From contig OY743169.1 in assembly GCA_963555705.1 (NCBI GenBank), positions 50,954,124 through 51,018,123 on the forward strand: a DNA stretch of 64,000 nucleotides. Reading direction: 5' to 3'. Below, piece by piece: positions 13,320 through 24,106 of the stretch. The first letter of the stretch is position 1, and each line of letters begins with the position of its first letter. The translations under genes and the position numbers were made by a program. This DNA is from Ligustrum vulgare. Lineage: Eukaryota > Streptophyta > Magnoliopsida > Lamiales > Oleaceae. Below the pieces are notes generated by a model. That model saw only the letters and a list, made by a program, of their open reading frames with translations, was not told the origin of the DNA and ran no database searches.

Positions 13320-13460
13320 TAGCACCACAAAGCGCTCAGTAGTTTTTTCTAAATATTTTGTAGGTATTAATCCTTCACAGATACAATTTTGATCAGCTCC
13401 AGAATCAATTAAGATCCTTGTTGTTAATTTGAAAGTTTTATCAACGACGATTGTCATCTA
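13320..13460 (-). pseudogene. Pararetroviral aspartic protease remnant
   Basis: Minus-strand translation contains the retropepsin active-site motif IDSGAD followed by GLIPTKYLEKTT, a pattern typical of caulimovirid proteases. A stop is reached soon after, and the RT region that normally follows is missing. Catalytic Asp is retained, but the reading frame around it is broken. Confidence 0.75.
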
Positions 13461-13499
13461 ACAATACTATTTTTTAAGTTGAATACGATTAATAACATT

Positions 13500-15930
13500 G
13501 ATTTTTTATTCATCCGTCTGAGGAAAATCAGAGTCATTAAATCGTTTAGGATGATCATATTTTTCAATATATTTTCGCTCTTTGATAGAGGTTGAATCAG
13601 ATTCATCTGAAGAAGAAGAAGAAGAAGAAGAAGAAGAAGAATCATTTTGATTTTTTGAGGAGTTTGTTTTTAAAAGAGTAACTTCAAGTTTGATTTCTTT
13701 AACTTGACGTTCAAGATGAGAAATTTGAGATTTCATTTGTTTGACTTCTGATTTTAAATCAGAACTGGAGGATTTTGACGCTGCTTCTTGATTAAACTTT
13801 TTTAGTATTTCTTTCATACTAAATGGTTCAGGAGGAGTTTTTTTGAAGAAGGAAGAAGTGAAGAGAACTTTTTCTTTAATTGAGGATTATCAATCTTCTC
13901 AATTATTTCTTGAATAAGTTCTTCCTCTTTCGTTAAAACATTTATGGTTTTGCAACCACAAACTTCTTTGCCTTCGCAATTTTGAGAGGAGGAAGAATTA
14001 GATTCGTTATCAGAATCTTCTTGATGCTGATAAACTTGTTCTAATTCTGAGTCAGAATTTTCATATGAAGAGGAATTAAGTAGATTGAGAAGTTCAAATT
14101 TAATATCTTTATCAATTTGAAGATTATTAATTTTTCCCTTCATTGGACATTTATTTGAATAATGTCCAGTTTGATGATATTTGTAACAAGTAACTTTGGA
14201 AGGCGTTTGGAATTTCTTTGGTTTTGATTGAAATTTTCTTCGAAAGGTTTTTCGAGTAGTTTTTTGAAATTTTGGATGAGAGTTTGAAGAAATCTTTTTG
14301 ATTTTTGAAAATTTCTTTTTTTTTTGAGAAAAGAAGGAAAAAATTTCCTTTTTAATTTTGAAGAAGGAGGAGCAATTTTTTCAAAACCATATTGCTCGCA
14401 GAATGATCCTAACTCATTTATAGTCCCATATCTTTCAGATTTGAGCTTAGCTTTGAGTTTGATATCATTGTAGAGAGCAAGACCTTTGTTTAATGAAATT
14501 TATAATTTCACCATAAGTAAGAGTAGAATAAGGAATTGAATCAGAATTTTGAGATTTTATTGAATTGTGAACTCTTTCTGCAAAGAGTTTTCGAATTCCA
14601 GAAAGAAATCTTTAATTCCAAAAATCTTGAGTGTAGTCTTCGCGAAGCATAACTCTAGATAGGAAAATATTCTTATACCATCTAAAGTCAAGTAATTTTG
14701 GACAAGTTAGATTCATCAGAATTTCTGATGACCTATCTTGGAGGAAAGTCGGAGTTCCAACGAAATGTTTTATAATTTGCAAAAATAAGATTCATGAAAC
14801 AATCATGAACTATTTTGGTTGCCATCGAGTTTTTTGGATTTAAGGACTTCATTTCTTTCGTCGCTTGAAAGATAGTTCATCCACCAGCCTTTGAGTTGAC
14901 CAGTAAATCCTATAATTAGATTATTACATTAACTTACTTCGTCGAGATTTTTGTATTTGTACGCATGAAAACATACAAACATTTTTTCAATTTTTTGAAT
15001 GATTTGAAATTCAGTCATTTGATCGAAATTCAATTCGACAATTTCTTCACCAGAATAAGTATCGAAGATTCTTATTTTAAAAGATGGTTCTTCTAAAAGT
15101 AGATCTTGTTGAGAAGGTCAAGGATAGAAAGTGGGAATTTTGGAAGAATTAAATTTTTTTAATTTAATTATTTGAAGAGGTTCTTCTTCAATAAATTGGT
15201 TTTCAAGATCAAAAATATCAATGGTATTGATATTTTTGGATGCACTTAATTTTGAAAATTGTTTTATAAGTTCTTTAAGAACTTCAAATTCAAAAGTCAA
15301 AAAGCTTCCTGCTAATTTAGGGGAAAGACCCAAATGGATAGGTTGAAAAAGTAAAGGCTTTTTACCTTCAAATTTTGAAGAAGATGAAGTTTGATCCCTA
15401 AATGCAGAGAATACATTATTACGGGGTTTTGATGCTTCAGTTCAAGAATTAACTTCAATTCTGGTCAATTGAGAACACATAGAATGAAGAACAATATTTG
15501 TGAAATTGTTCTGAGATTGAATATTTTTTATATCAACTATTTTTGCCGCAGCATTTTCAGCTCTATCATCAGGAATTTGTTTGAATGGAGATGTAGTGAC
15601 TTCTAAAGATCCATGAGGAAAAATGATTTCTTCAAGAGGAGGGTATTTTGATTTGAAAATTTGTTTTGAAGAAGTTTTCCAAGTTTTTTCATTTGAACTT
15701 TGATTTCTTTTTTCCAAAAACTTTGAAATTAATCCATTCAAAAAAACTTAAATCTTCAGGTTGAGCAAAGAACTCATCCCAATAAGATTCAATTTCTTCT
15801 TTTGAAAACATTTTTCTAAAAAAAATTCGAAATTTTTTGAAATTAGGAGTTTGATCATTTTTGAATTCTTTTTTTCTATCAATGCTAGAAGAAATAACAT
15901 TTAGTTGAGAAGACAAACTTCTTTTATGAA
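13500..15930 (-). pseudogene. Pararetroviral coat-protein region with altered zinc knuckle
   Basis: The region consists of minus-strand open blocks at 15689-15916, 15442-15741, 15118-15333, 13814-14143 and 13506-13817, separated by frame changes and stops. Near 14830-14900 lies the coat-type segment GQLKGWWMNYLSSDERNE. At about 14150-14200 the knuckle reads CYKYHQTGHYSNKC; Tyr replaces the second Cys of the CCHC pattern, so zinc binding would be lost. The block at 13506-13817 has a Lys/Leu-rich stretch likely to form a coiled coil and then a Ser/Asp run encoded by a (GAA)n microsatellite near 13610-13640. The assignment rests on motif order; the exact protein limits are not visible. Confidence 0.65.
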
Positions 15931-16199
15931 ATTTCTTTCTTAAAAGAGGAATATCTTTAGAAGGAAGCAGTATATCAGATGCTGTTGGAGAATCTTGTTC
16001 AGATTTAGATTATTGCAATTTTGGAATGACATGTTTAAAGTTGACGTCTTTAAGCCTGTCAGAAGATGTTGAAAATATTGCTGATTGAAAAGGAATATTT
16101 TGAAAAGATCTAGTTGAAGCAGATCTAGAAAAATTTGAAGAGGAAGATGATTCTCCAAAAATCATCTTAACACTTCCATCAGGAAATGATAAAATTTCA

Positions 16200-17040
16200 T
16201 TTGTAGTATCTTGAGTAGGAGTGGGTTCAGGTTTGTTGGCTCTTAGAATATCCCATTCTAAGATCCTAGATTAAAGGTTCCATGGAATTCTCTTAGAAAT
16301 CATGACGTTAGTATGAAGATTGTTAACCTCCAAAAGAAGAGATTCATTTCTTGGAGATTAACGAAGAGCACGGATATTGAGATTTGTCCCCAAAAGCTTA
16401 TAATATACTCTGTATATTACAGCAAAAGAATTTGATTCATCCAAACTAAGATGCTTAGTTTGAACATGCAATTTGAGAGTCTTAAGGATATGTTTGTCAA
16501 AAAGACTAACAGTGAAATTTGGATAGCAATTTGAGAAAACAGGACCACCTTCTAGATTTGATTCTAGAACAGTAAGTAATCATGTTAGAAGTTTGAATGC
16601 CTTTGATCACGAAGAGTGAGTAAAATTGGAATATCTAAGCCAAATCTGAACAATGGCTTGAGTGCAATTTAAACAAGACCAATATGTAAGAACCAAAACT
16701 TCTTACAATGTTCTTGAATTGAATTTTTTTAAAATAATTCAACTTCTGTATTTTGACCATGAATATGCAAATTTTGTTCAAAAGTTTTGATAACATAATT
16801 TTGAGTGAAATCTAATCGTCCAATTTCATAGATAGAACTTTTGTCTAACTTTGGAATTGTCCAATTATGCAAAAGTTGTTCAATTTGAGCAATTTGAAGT
16901 TCATTTGAGTTGAAATTATTTTGAAGAGTTTCATTTTCATTTTGAGAAATTTCTTCTTCATTTAGAAAATTATTTGACAAATTATTAGTTCTATTTCTAG
17001 AACTACCAGATCCTCTAAACCAATTGGAAAAAGAAGTCAT
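16200..17040 (-). pseudogene. Pararetroviral movement-protein region
   Basis: The minus-strand frame starting at 17040 (MTSFSNWFRG) has a low-complexity Asn/Ser/Glu N-terminus, then IYEIGRLDFTQNYVI, and stops at 16729. Similarity to the 30K movement-protein superfamily continues in other frames, including GPVFSNCYPNFTVSL around 16500-16560 and ALRSPRNESL further on. Plant pararetroviruses use this protein to pass between cells through plasmodesmata. Several stops and frame shifts make it non-functional. The start sits about 210 bp downstream of the tRNA-Met primer site, as expected for the first viral reading frame. Confidence 0.7.
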
Positions 17041-17253
17041 GCTTGAATAAAAGTAATCTTGAAATACAATACCGCAGTGGATTGTATGAAATTACAGGAG
17101 GGACTAGACTCTGAATCAAAGCAACCCAATCCTAACGCTCTCTCAGCTCAACGGGCTTTATGGGAATAAGCTAACCAGCTCCTAGTGCTGACAACCTGCA
17201 AACAAATAACCAACACAAACAGTATAATATTCCAAGGTTATTTTGAACAAGAA

Positions 17254-17267
17254 TGGCTCTGATACCA
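17254..17267 (-). promoter_or_regulatory. tRNA-Met primer-binding site of the pararetrovirus
   Basis: The minus strand reads TGGTATCAGAGCCA, complementary to the 3' end of initiator tRNA-Met, the usual minus-strand primer of plant pararetroviruses and of copia elements. Its position just upstream of the movement-protein start fixes the orientation of the insertion. Confidence 0.85.
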
Positions 17268-17318
17268 TGTAAGCCCAGGTGATAGGTAGAGAAGAGATAA
17301 AAGTAAATAATTTTTATA

Positions 17319-17349
17319 CAAATAACAAAATTACGAAGAAACGTTGAAG
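17319..17349. repeat. 31-bp direct repeat, copy 2 (copy 1 at 12967-12999)
   Basis: Both copies read ACAAATAACAAAATTA, one variable base, then GAAGAAACGTTGAA on the plus strand. Copy 1 forms the extreme 3' end of the viral insertion next to the TA run; copy 2 lies 52 bp upstream of the primer site. This could be terminal redundancy of the integrated viral DNA or a recombination joint. Confidence 0.8.
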
Positions 17350-17487
17350 TTATATTGATTCTGTTGAAATTGAAACATTGAATACAAGATTTTGAATATA
17401 AGGTAATTTGAACGTGTGGAGATTTTATCACTTGGATAAACGCTGCCTTACAATGAAATGAAACTTGAAATTTATAATGAAAGATTA

Positions 17488-17657
17488 CATTGAAAATATA
17501 CATATAAATATATATAAACATAAATTTAACATAACATATATATATTTATATTTATATTATATGTTATATATATATATACACACACACACACGCACACACA
17601 CACATAAATATATATGTATACATAAATATACATATAAATATATATAAACATAAATAC

Positions 17658-17695
<38 letters not shown>

Positions 17696-17696
17696 T
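17488..17696. repeat. TA-rich and (CA)n microsatellites
   Basis: Alternating TA-rich sequence is followed by two CA runs (about 17578-17603 and 17658-17691). Overlapping open frames on both strands are repeat artefacts. Confidence 0.9.
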
Positions 17697-17959
17697 ACTT
17701 CTAATAACACACATAAACATAAAAATATAACAATGTATATCTTTATATACCTTGAAAACAAGGGAGGCGACTGAGGCAACGTGGCAGAAATGAGAGAGAG
17801 GCGGCGGCAACGACGGTGGTGGAAATAAGAGATAGGCGGGGCATGGAGAGGTTTAGGGTGGTTTGAGTGAAAGAGGGGTTGGGGCGGGTTTGAGTGAAAG
17901 AGAGATGTAAAGAGAGGAGATAAAGTGATAGAAAACAACCAGATCTGGGTTTAAAAAAA

Positions 17960-18213
17960 TTTAAACAATATGCGTCGCTTCCTGTGTCAGAACCGACGCA
18001 TATTGTTAAAAAACTATATGCATCGGTTCTTAACACAAGAACCGACTCTTTTTGTTAAATCAAACTTTATGCCCCGGTTCCGTGTAAGAAACCGATACAT
18101 ATTCTCATAACATATTTACAAAATTGCCACCGCCATTTCTATAGGCGTCAGTTTTCCAATAAAGAGACGTAAATTACTTTTTTTTTTTTTTTTTTGTCTA
18201 ATTTGTACTAGTG
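17960..18213. repeat. CACTA right (5') terminus and subterminal repeats
   Basis: Several ATGCGTCG/CGACGCAT-type motifs in both orientations occur at about 17970-18110, matching those at the left end. The element ends in TTTGTACTAGTG, the reverse complement of CACTAGTACAAA, followed by the TGT duplication. A run of about 18 T lies just inside the end. Confidence 0.85.
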
Positions 18214-18216
18214 TGT

Positions 18217-18567
18217 TGTGATCATCCATGAGAGGGTAAGAAATATTACTAGAAAATCATAGGTTGACGACATGGGATTCGAGTTTACTTTTGCATGATA
18301 AGCTACATAATGTTAAGTAAATTTTTGCATAAATATGCGTTTGATCTTGGCTATTCAGACACACATGGATAGTCGAGCATTGGAAATGCAAAAATATTTT
18401 TATCATGTTGTTCCATGTTCTTTTCTAAAGTGAGATTTTGATTTAGGCTTTTAAGGCACACGATAAACAAGTTGACAAGCAAAAGAAAAATATTTGTTTG
18501 TTACATTTTTTATATAGTTTAGTTTCACTTTGTTCGACGACGAAAAGTTATTCTAGTTTGTGGTATT
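18217..18567. other. No gene seen
   Basis: AT-rich sequence between the CACTA end and a putative LTR. It is the continuation of the pre-insertion sequence at 1-2284. No domain or repeat was recognised. Confidence 0.5.
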
Positions 18568-20090
18568 TGATAAGTGTATTATATTCACTTATTTATATGT
18601 CAAAATTAAAATAACATATTATCATTTTAGAGTAAAAGCTACCAATTGCTTGTTATTTGTTTGTATTCCAGAAAATATCCCAAAATCACGTGAATGAAGT
18701 AATTAATGGAAATAATTCGCAATTGGATTACATTTGGAACAAAATTGGACAAATTGGAAGTTGATGAAGTTAACTAGGAAATACTTGAGGAGGAAAGTGA
18801 AAGAAATCAAGGTCTTAATTGAAGTTGGAAGAGAAATGGAAGAAATAAAGAAGTTCAGGGATTAAATTGTTGTAATCATAAGCGGAAGGACTTGGAGTGC
18901 AAATTAATATTGAGGACCTACTTGCACTGATTTCAAAGAAGAAAATTGCACATGATCGTTGAACCGCGCGGCCATGCCTTTCATACTTGAGTGGCCACAC
19001 AACCATGAGGCAAAAAGACATAGTTAAAATAATTGGCCTGAACGACCACCAAATTTAAAACTGCATTGCCACGCAGTTGTGGGAGGCCTAGCAAATCAAG
19101 GCACATGCATGAATTTTGACTTTAATTGTTTCCATATTCTACTAGTTCTTCTCAACAATTATAAACAGGACTTGTTAGGCACGAATTTGAAAGACCTTTT
19201 GCACAACCTCTCAAGTACATAATTCATAGTTCTATCATCAAATCTTGGATTCGAAAATCAAGATAAAGGCAGGGGAATTGAAGATTATCAATGATGAGCG
19301 AAATACTTGGTGCAAAATATCATTTTCTTGTTAATTTATGTTTTACCTTTTCTTGTTAATTTGATGAACTCTACATGCATTGTAATTCTTATTTCTGCAT
19401 TTTTGTTTCTTTATTGATGAACAAATGAACTTTTAGTTGGGACAATCGATGTAGCTTGGTTTTATGCTTTTAATTCTATAATTTTAGTTTTACGCTTGCG
19501 TTGCATGTGTTTATATTATTTAGTGTTCTATACCTGAATTAATTTGTGACTAATTCATTGATTTAATGGGTTGTTATCATAATCCGAGATGTGGGCTAAC
19601 AATCTAGATCGTGGAATAAAATTCGGTACTTGAATAAATGATAGAGATATACATCTATTATTATTACGATCGTTACATGAATTCTTGTGTTCCATGCACC
19701 TAATTGGTAGGACCCGCTGTAGAGATACACGGTTGCCTAAATTAGGTAAAGTTGATTTAAGCTCGAGAGAGAAATTTTCATATACATAAGTGAATTTGAT
19801 CGAGCACGTTAATTCAATAGGAATAAAACTTGAATATTGGAATTAAAAGTATTGATTATGGTGAAATCTTGAATCCCAACACTTTCAAGCATCAATCCAA
19901 GTTTGTAATCTTTTCTTTTGTTTTTTAGTTAGGATGTTCTAGTTTAGATAATTCATGACAATTTGACTATTCAAATAAGGTGAGAACTAACATATTTCAA
20001 TAGTTAATTACCATCCTCATGGGACACTAACTCGGACTCTTTTGTCCACTTTATTACTTGATTGTGATATTGTACACTTGAGATAAAACA
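18568..20090 (+). mobile_element. Putative degenerate LTR (Ty3/gypsy, Athila-like)
   Basis: The segment begins TGATAAGTG and ends AGATAAAACA. Near its end it reads CATGGGACACTAACTCGGACTC and then GTACACTTGAG, which resembles the conserved 3' end of Athila-type plant LTRs (a GGGAT-CGACCC-like block followed by TACACTTG). No target duplication was found (GTATT against TTAGA), so it is either truncated or part of a larger rearranged element. It has no coding capacity. Confidence 0.4.
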
Positions 20091-20094
20091 TTAG

Positions 20095-20558
20095 ATTTAG
20101 CCTTTTTACAAGTGATACATCCACAAACCTGATCAACATCGATTTTCATCTTAGGCCAATAAAACGCTCACTTAGTATTTCTAAGGTCTTCTTAACACCA
20201 AAATGTCCCATTAACCCCTCATTATGTGAAACTCTCTCATTGAAGATTTAGAAACACACAGTCTATTTTCTTAAAATAAATAACCATCATGCCTAAAGAA
20301 TCTATCTATAGCCCCCTTATCACATGATTCATATGTATTTGCAAAATCTAGGTCGCTAACATACATGTCCTTAACGTATTCAAATCCAAGTAATTTAGCA
20401 CTCAAGGAATTTAGAAGTACATACCTTCTATATAATGCATCCGCCAATATATTTTCTTTTACCTTGTATATACCGGATGACATATGTGAATGTCTCAATA
20501 AACTACATCCATCTTGCATGCCTCTTGTTTAGCTTACCTTAAACTCTCAAATGTTTCA
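20095..20558 (-). pseudogene. Ty3/gypsy pol fragment (RNase H end and integrase start)
   Basis: The minus-strand block at 20271-20519 reads YKVKENILADALYRRYVLL, then GFEYVKDMYVSDLDFA and FRHDGYLF, the stretch joining RNase H to integrase in plant gypsy polyproteins. Upstream KLNKRHARW is in a different phase after a stop. The fragment continues across the solo LTR at 20559-22826 into 22827-23525. No intact frame remains. Confidence 0.8.
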
Positions 20559-22826
20559 ATGTAACGATTGAAAATTTTCAAGTTAAATAAATATTTTATT
20601 TCTCATTCTCAAATAAAAACGTGTCATTATAATTTTCCCCATTTTCAAAATTTAAGCGTATTCGTCTAGTCAAGCCAACTATTTTCGAGTCAATGAAATA
20701 AATTTAAGTCCAAATTGATTGTTAGCCAAAAATTTTATGTTTTTAAATGCAAATTATTTTTAAGTCCAAATTTGAAATCACTTTATTATCCAATTTATTT
20801 TAACCCAAATTCTTATCATTTAAGAAGTGGTATAGTACATGATATTTTAAACCAATCGTTATTCCTGTGTTCCAACTTATCACAATTTCATCCTAACTAC
20901 AATACTTCCCAACCCTTTTCTATTCTAACTAAAACACTCCCTATCAATATTTATACCCTATATTCCACCCCTAATTCACGATACAATCAAGCAGAAAACT
21001 CAGGTATGATTTTCATCCCTTAACAAATTTTCACCAATTTCTTCCCATAGCCGACTGCCTCACCCGAACCACAAGCTAACCAAATTCGCTTTTGCACAAA
21101 CCTCCCACCACTGTCAACAACCGGCTACACCATCAGACCACCATCTTCGTGAAATCAAGCCACAGCCACAATCAACACCATGCCCAACCGCAACCGCCAC
21201 TGCCACTCGATCACCACCAGTCTACATCACCTTTTCCACTAACACCACCGCAAAAACCCATCATCTCCAAACCATCAGCCACAATTCACCAAAATCCATC
21301 ACCAACAACAATCAAACCACAACAAGTATTCAATGTCTTCTTCTTCACCGGAAAACTCTCCCACAGCAACTCCAACGCCACTACCGACCAAACTCAACCG
21401 ATACTACACCAAAACAATCCAAAACCAACCACCAAGGAATGTCCCTACACCGCCACTGCCCAGTCACAGCCACCACCTCCAATCTCAAATTGGAAAAAAT
21501 CGAAAACTCAGAACCAAGAATCAAAATGACCCAAACTCTCACCTTGAATCACCCGGTTCATGACCGGAATTTCAGCTCCAAACCGAAACCATCTACATTC
21601 GGTCTCGCACCAAATCCACCCCAAAAAAACTCCACACACACTCTAACCCACGTTGCCACCGCTGGGAGGTGGCGCTACTGTCGACTTCGCTGCCGGTGGT
21701 CGTCTAATCGAAGCAGGCAGCCGATGGTCCCTCTCTCTCCTTCGCCTCTATTCGGATTGAAAATAGGGAGAGAGAAATTGATTTTGATAATTACCCCTTA
21801 AGCCCCCTAGTTTTGAAAATCTATTATTCTGCCTTTTAGTTTTAAAATGTTTTAATTCAATCCTTACAGATTTTTAAATGTTTTATGTTTCAGCCCAACA
21901 ATTCCAGACCTTTATTTTCAACCCCTAAATATTTAAACGGTGTTTTAATTATCAATCCCTAAGTTTCTAGAAATACTATTTCAGTCCCAAAACTTTTCAA
22001 ATTCAACTTTGTTAAATTTCAGATAAGTCACTAAAACTTTTAAATTCATTTTTAAACTTTTAATTCTCAAATTACTAATTTAAGATTTATTTTCTTTTGG
22101 CTAGACGAGTTCGCGAGAATAGTTTAAAAGCACTTTAGCTTCACATCCAGTTCAATTTCAAGAAAATTTTAAGACTTTGAGGTGGGGTTTTTACATTAAA
22201 GCAATTGTGGTTATTTTGTCCATGTTACTTCTAGATGTGTAATTTTGATTGTGATATAATGCTTTCATGATTTCAAAAAGGTTGTTAAGGACCGTAAATA
22301 GGTTCGGGATCCAAAGTGGGTTCTTGGGGTTGCCCCACAGTACACAAAGCTATAGAAAATTATTATTTTTAGGCATGATATTCATAATTGGATTTTCATA
22401 TTTAGATTTAACTTGGACTAATTATTGTATCTCCACTGAGTATAATTCATTATGCTCACCCCCACTTTTTCCACCCTTACAGGTCAAGGAGCTCAGCGAT
22501 GTATAACAATGAGCAGAGCGATCTTGACATTAAATGATAATCTATTTTAATTTATAATTTTCTTTTAAACTAGCATTTTTGGCAATCATTTTCTATTTTG
22601 TCAAATTAATTACGAATCTTATTATTTTGAAAGTTTGACGATTCGTTCATTATGTTTGATATTGAAAATCAAATTATTTCAATCAAATACGCTTTCGCAA
22701 CTTATTTCTAGTTGATATTGTTTTAGGGAAAAAAATATTACGTATTTGACATTTATTGAAAATAACTATTTAAATGAGATTTAGACTTTAGTAGCGTTCC
22801 CAGTTAACAGAATTTGGGGCGTTACA
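20559..22826. mobile_element. Solo LTR (2.27 kb) inside gypsy pol
   Basis: The ends are TGTAACG... and ...CGTTACA, an inverted 7-bp terminus. TTCAA lies on both sides (20554-20558 and 22827-22831). Removing the element and one duplication rejoins RNase H codons (HIDYESLE followed by HLR) on the minus strand, which confirms the boundaries. No gag or pol homology occurs inside. The central part (21050-21760) is C-rich and gives several overlapping Pro/Thr/His-rich open frames that I do not regard as genes. It is probably the trace of a second gypsy insertion. Confidence 0.87.
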
Positions 22827-23525
22827 TTCAAGGACTCATAGTCAATGTGTATCATAAAATCCCTTGGCTATAGGTAGTGTTGTCATGTCTTCAAAGCTTG
22901 AACAAGTGCATAAATCTCATTTTCATATGTAAGATAATTAAGAGTTTCCCTACTTAGCTTTTCACTAAAAAAAAAGGCTACCAATTTTCTATCCTTCATT
23001 ATAAAAGCTCCAATATCTATCCCTGGGGTATCACACTCAATCTCAAAAGCATTGTCGAAGTTAGGAAGTTATAGACCCTATCTTTAATAGTATTAAATGC
23101 ATGATCTTGTTAATTGTCTCATTTAGACCCTACACTTCTTGAAAACTACCGTTAGTAGTGTGGCGATTGTGTTAAAGTCTAACAAAACACTTATAAAAAC
23201 TAGCCAAACCATGGAAGCTCCTGACCTCAGTTATGCTTTTAGGTGTTGGTCATTCTTTAATAACTTTGATTTTCTCCTCGTCTACCTCTATCCCCTTTGC
23301 CCTAACAACATATCCAAGAAACACAACTTTTTTCATGCAAAATGTATACTCTTTAAAATTTGCATAAAGTTGATCTTGTCTTAAAACTACAAGAACACAT
23401 CTTATATACTCTATATGCCCACCTAAGTCCTTACTAAAAATCAAGATATCATCGAAGTAAACTACTACAAATTTACCTATGAATGCATGCAAACCATGGT
23501 TTATCAAACTACTAACAAGCGTTGC
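22827..23525 (-). pseudogene. Ty3/gypsy reverse transcriptase and RNase H fragment
   Basis: The minus-strand frame at 23250-23507 reads FVVVYFDDILIFSKD, containing the YxDD catalytic motif of reverse transcriptase, followed by CMKKVVFLGYVV and GIEVDEEKIKVIKE. Lower coordinates give RNase H residues ([18 protein letters not shown]) with a stop, up to the solo LTR junction. There are no LTRs of its own within reach, so this is a truncated, dead fragment. Confidence 0.85.
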
Positions 23526-24106
23526 CCCCTAGTATTATGTTAGAGCCTTAACGACCCTAAATTTGGTGTATGTAGAAAATGAAATGTTATCCAGAACAAT
23601 TAATATCAAGGAGGAAAAAAAATAAAAAAAAAATGCTAGATTCATAGAGGTTCACTTCAATGTGAGACTGCGTCTTCTCTGCCATTGTAGGAATTTACTA
23701 TAATGAAAAATAATATTTTATATAAGAAAACGTACACATATCTTCTCTAACCTCTATTTTCTCTCTATTTTGTTGATGATAAAAACCTAAGTATTGCGCC
23801 CTACTTATAAGATTGAATAGGGACAAATTCAAATTACACAAGGACTCCAATTCTGTAATAAGATTTTACAATAATACAATCTTCTAAACAATCATTAACT
23901 AGCTTTTTGTCCGAGGCCTCTGCTCCCTACCCTCCCTGGAGATTGAACCCCATACTACTCCACGAAGTTGCAATAATAGGGTCGATAGTAATTAGGCTCG
24001 AAAAATTATTTGGTTCCACAACTTAAAAATTATTTCTACTGTAAGTTTCCCACATAAAAAAATTCTTAATGAAGACGGTAAACACTAGGACACATAAATC
24101 ATGACT
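23526..24106. other. Intergenic, 3' flank of the terpene synthase
   Basis: AT-rich sequence with an A-rich tract near 23610-23635. No gene or clear repeat is visible. The 3' UTR of the terpene synthase presumably ends here, but I cannot place its polyadenylation site. Confidence 0.5.

Larger units (their letters stand above)
12967..17480 (-). mobile_element. Endogenous pararetrovirus (Caulimoviridae), defective copy
   Basis: On the minus strand, from high to low coordinates, the order is: leader, tRNA-Met primer site (17254-17267), movement-protein-like region, coat-protein-like region, altered zinc knuckle and aspartic protease. This is the gene order of plant pararetroviruses. Reverse transcriptase and RNase H are absent: viral similarity stops at about 13000. 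The copy has many in-frame stops and frame changes and cannot encode the viral proteins. A 31-bp direct repeat marks both outer parts (12967-12999 and 17319-17349), and TA-rich DNA flanks both sides. It lies inside the CACTA element. The affinity is probably florendovirus or petuvirus-like, but the genus is not decided from sequence reading alone. Confidence 0.8.
2285..18213 (-). mobile_element. CACTA (En/Spm) DNA transposon, 15.9 kb, degenerate and nested
   Basis: The left end begins CACTGGTACA, and the right end, read on the minus strand, begins CACTAGTACA. The trinucleotide TGT lies immediately outside both ends (2282-2284 and 18214-18216), the 3-bp target duplication expected of CACTA elements. 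Both ends carry copies of an ATGCGTCGGTT-type subterminal motif in both orientations. Coding remnants run on the minus strand from right to left: TNP2 transposase, a plant transposase-like second region and a C48 (Ulp1) peptidase. The element is dead, with in-frame stops and two large insertions: a solo LTR at 8234-11104 and a pararetrovirus at about 12967-17480. Without these inserts it would be about 8.5 kb. Confidence 0.9.

Noticed and set aside
17465..18036. Several frames with CVCVCV or YIYIYI runs
   Set aside because: Translations of CA and TA microsatellites in the CACTA 5' region.
18568..20090. A complete solo LTR with target duplication
   Set aside because: Flanks GTATT and TTAGA do not match, so only a degenerate LTR-like segment is claimed.
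21092..21801. Three overlapping plus-strand open frames of 76-145 codons rich in Pro, Thr and His
   Set aside because: They lie inside a solo LTR, overlap in all three frames and reflect C-rich composition; no domain or codon pattern supports a gene.
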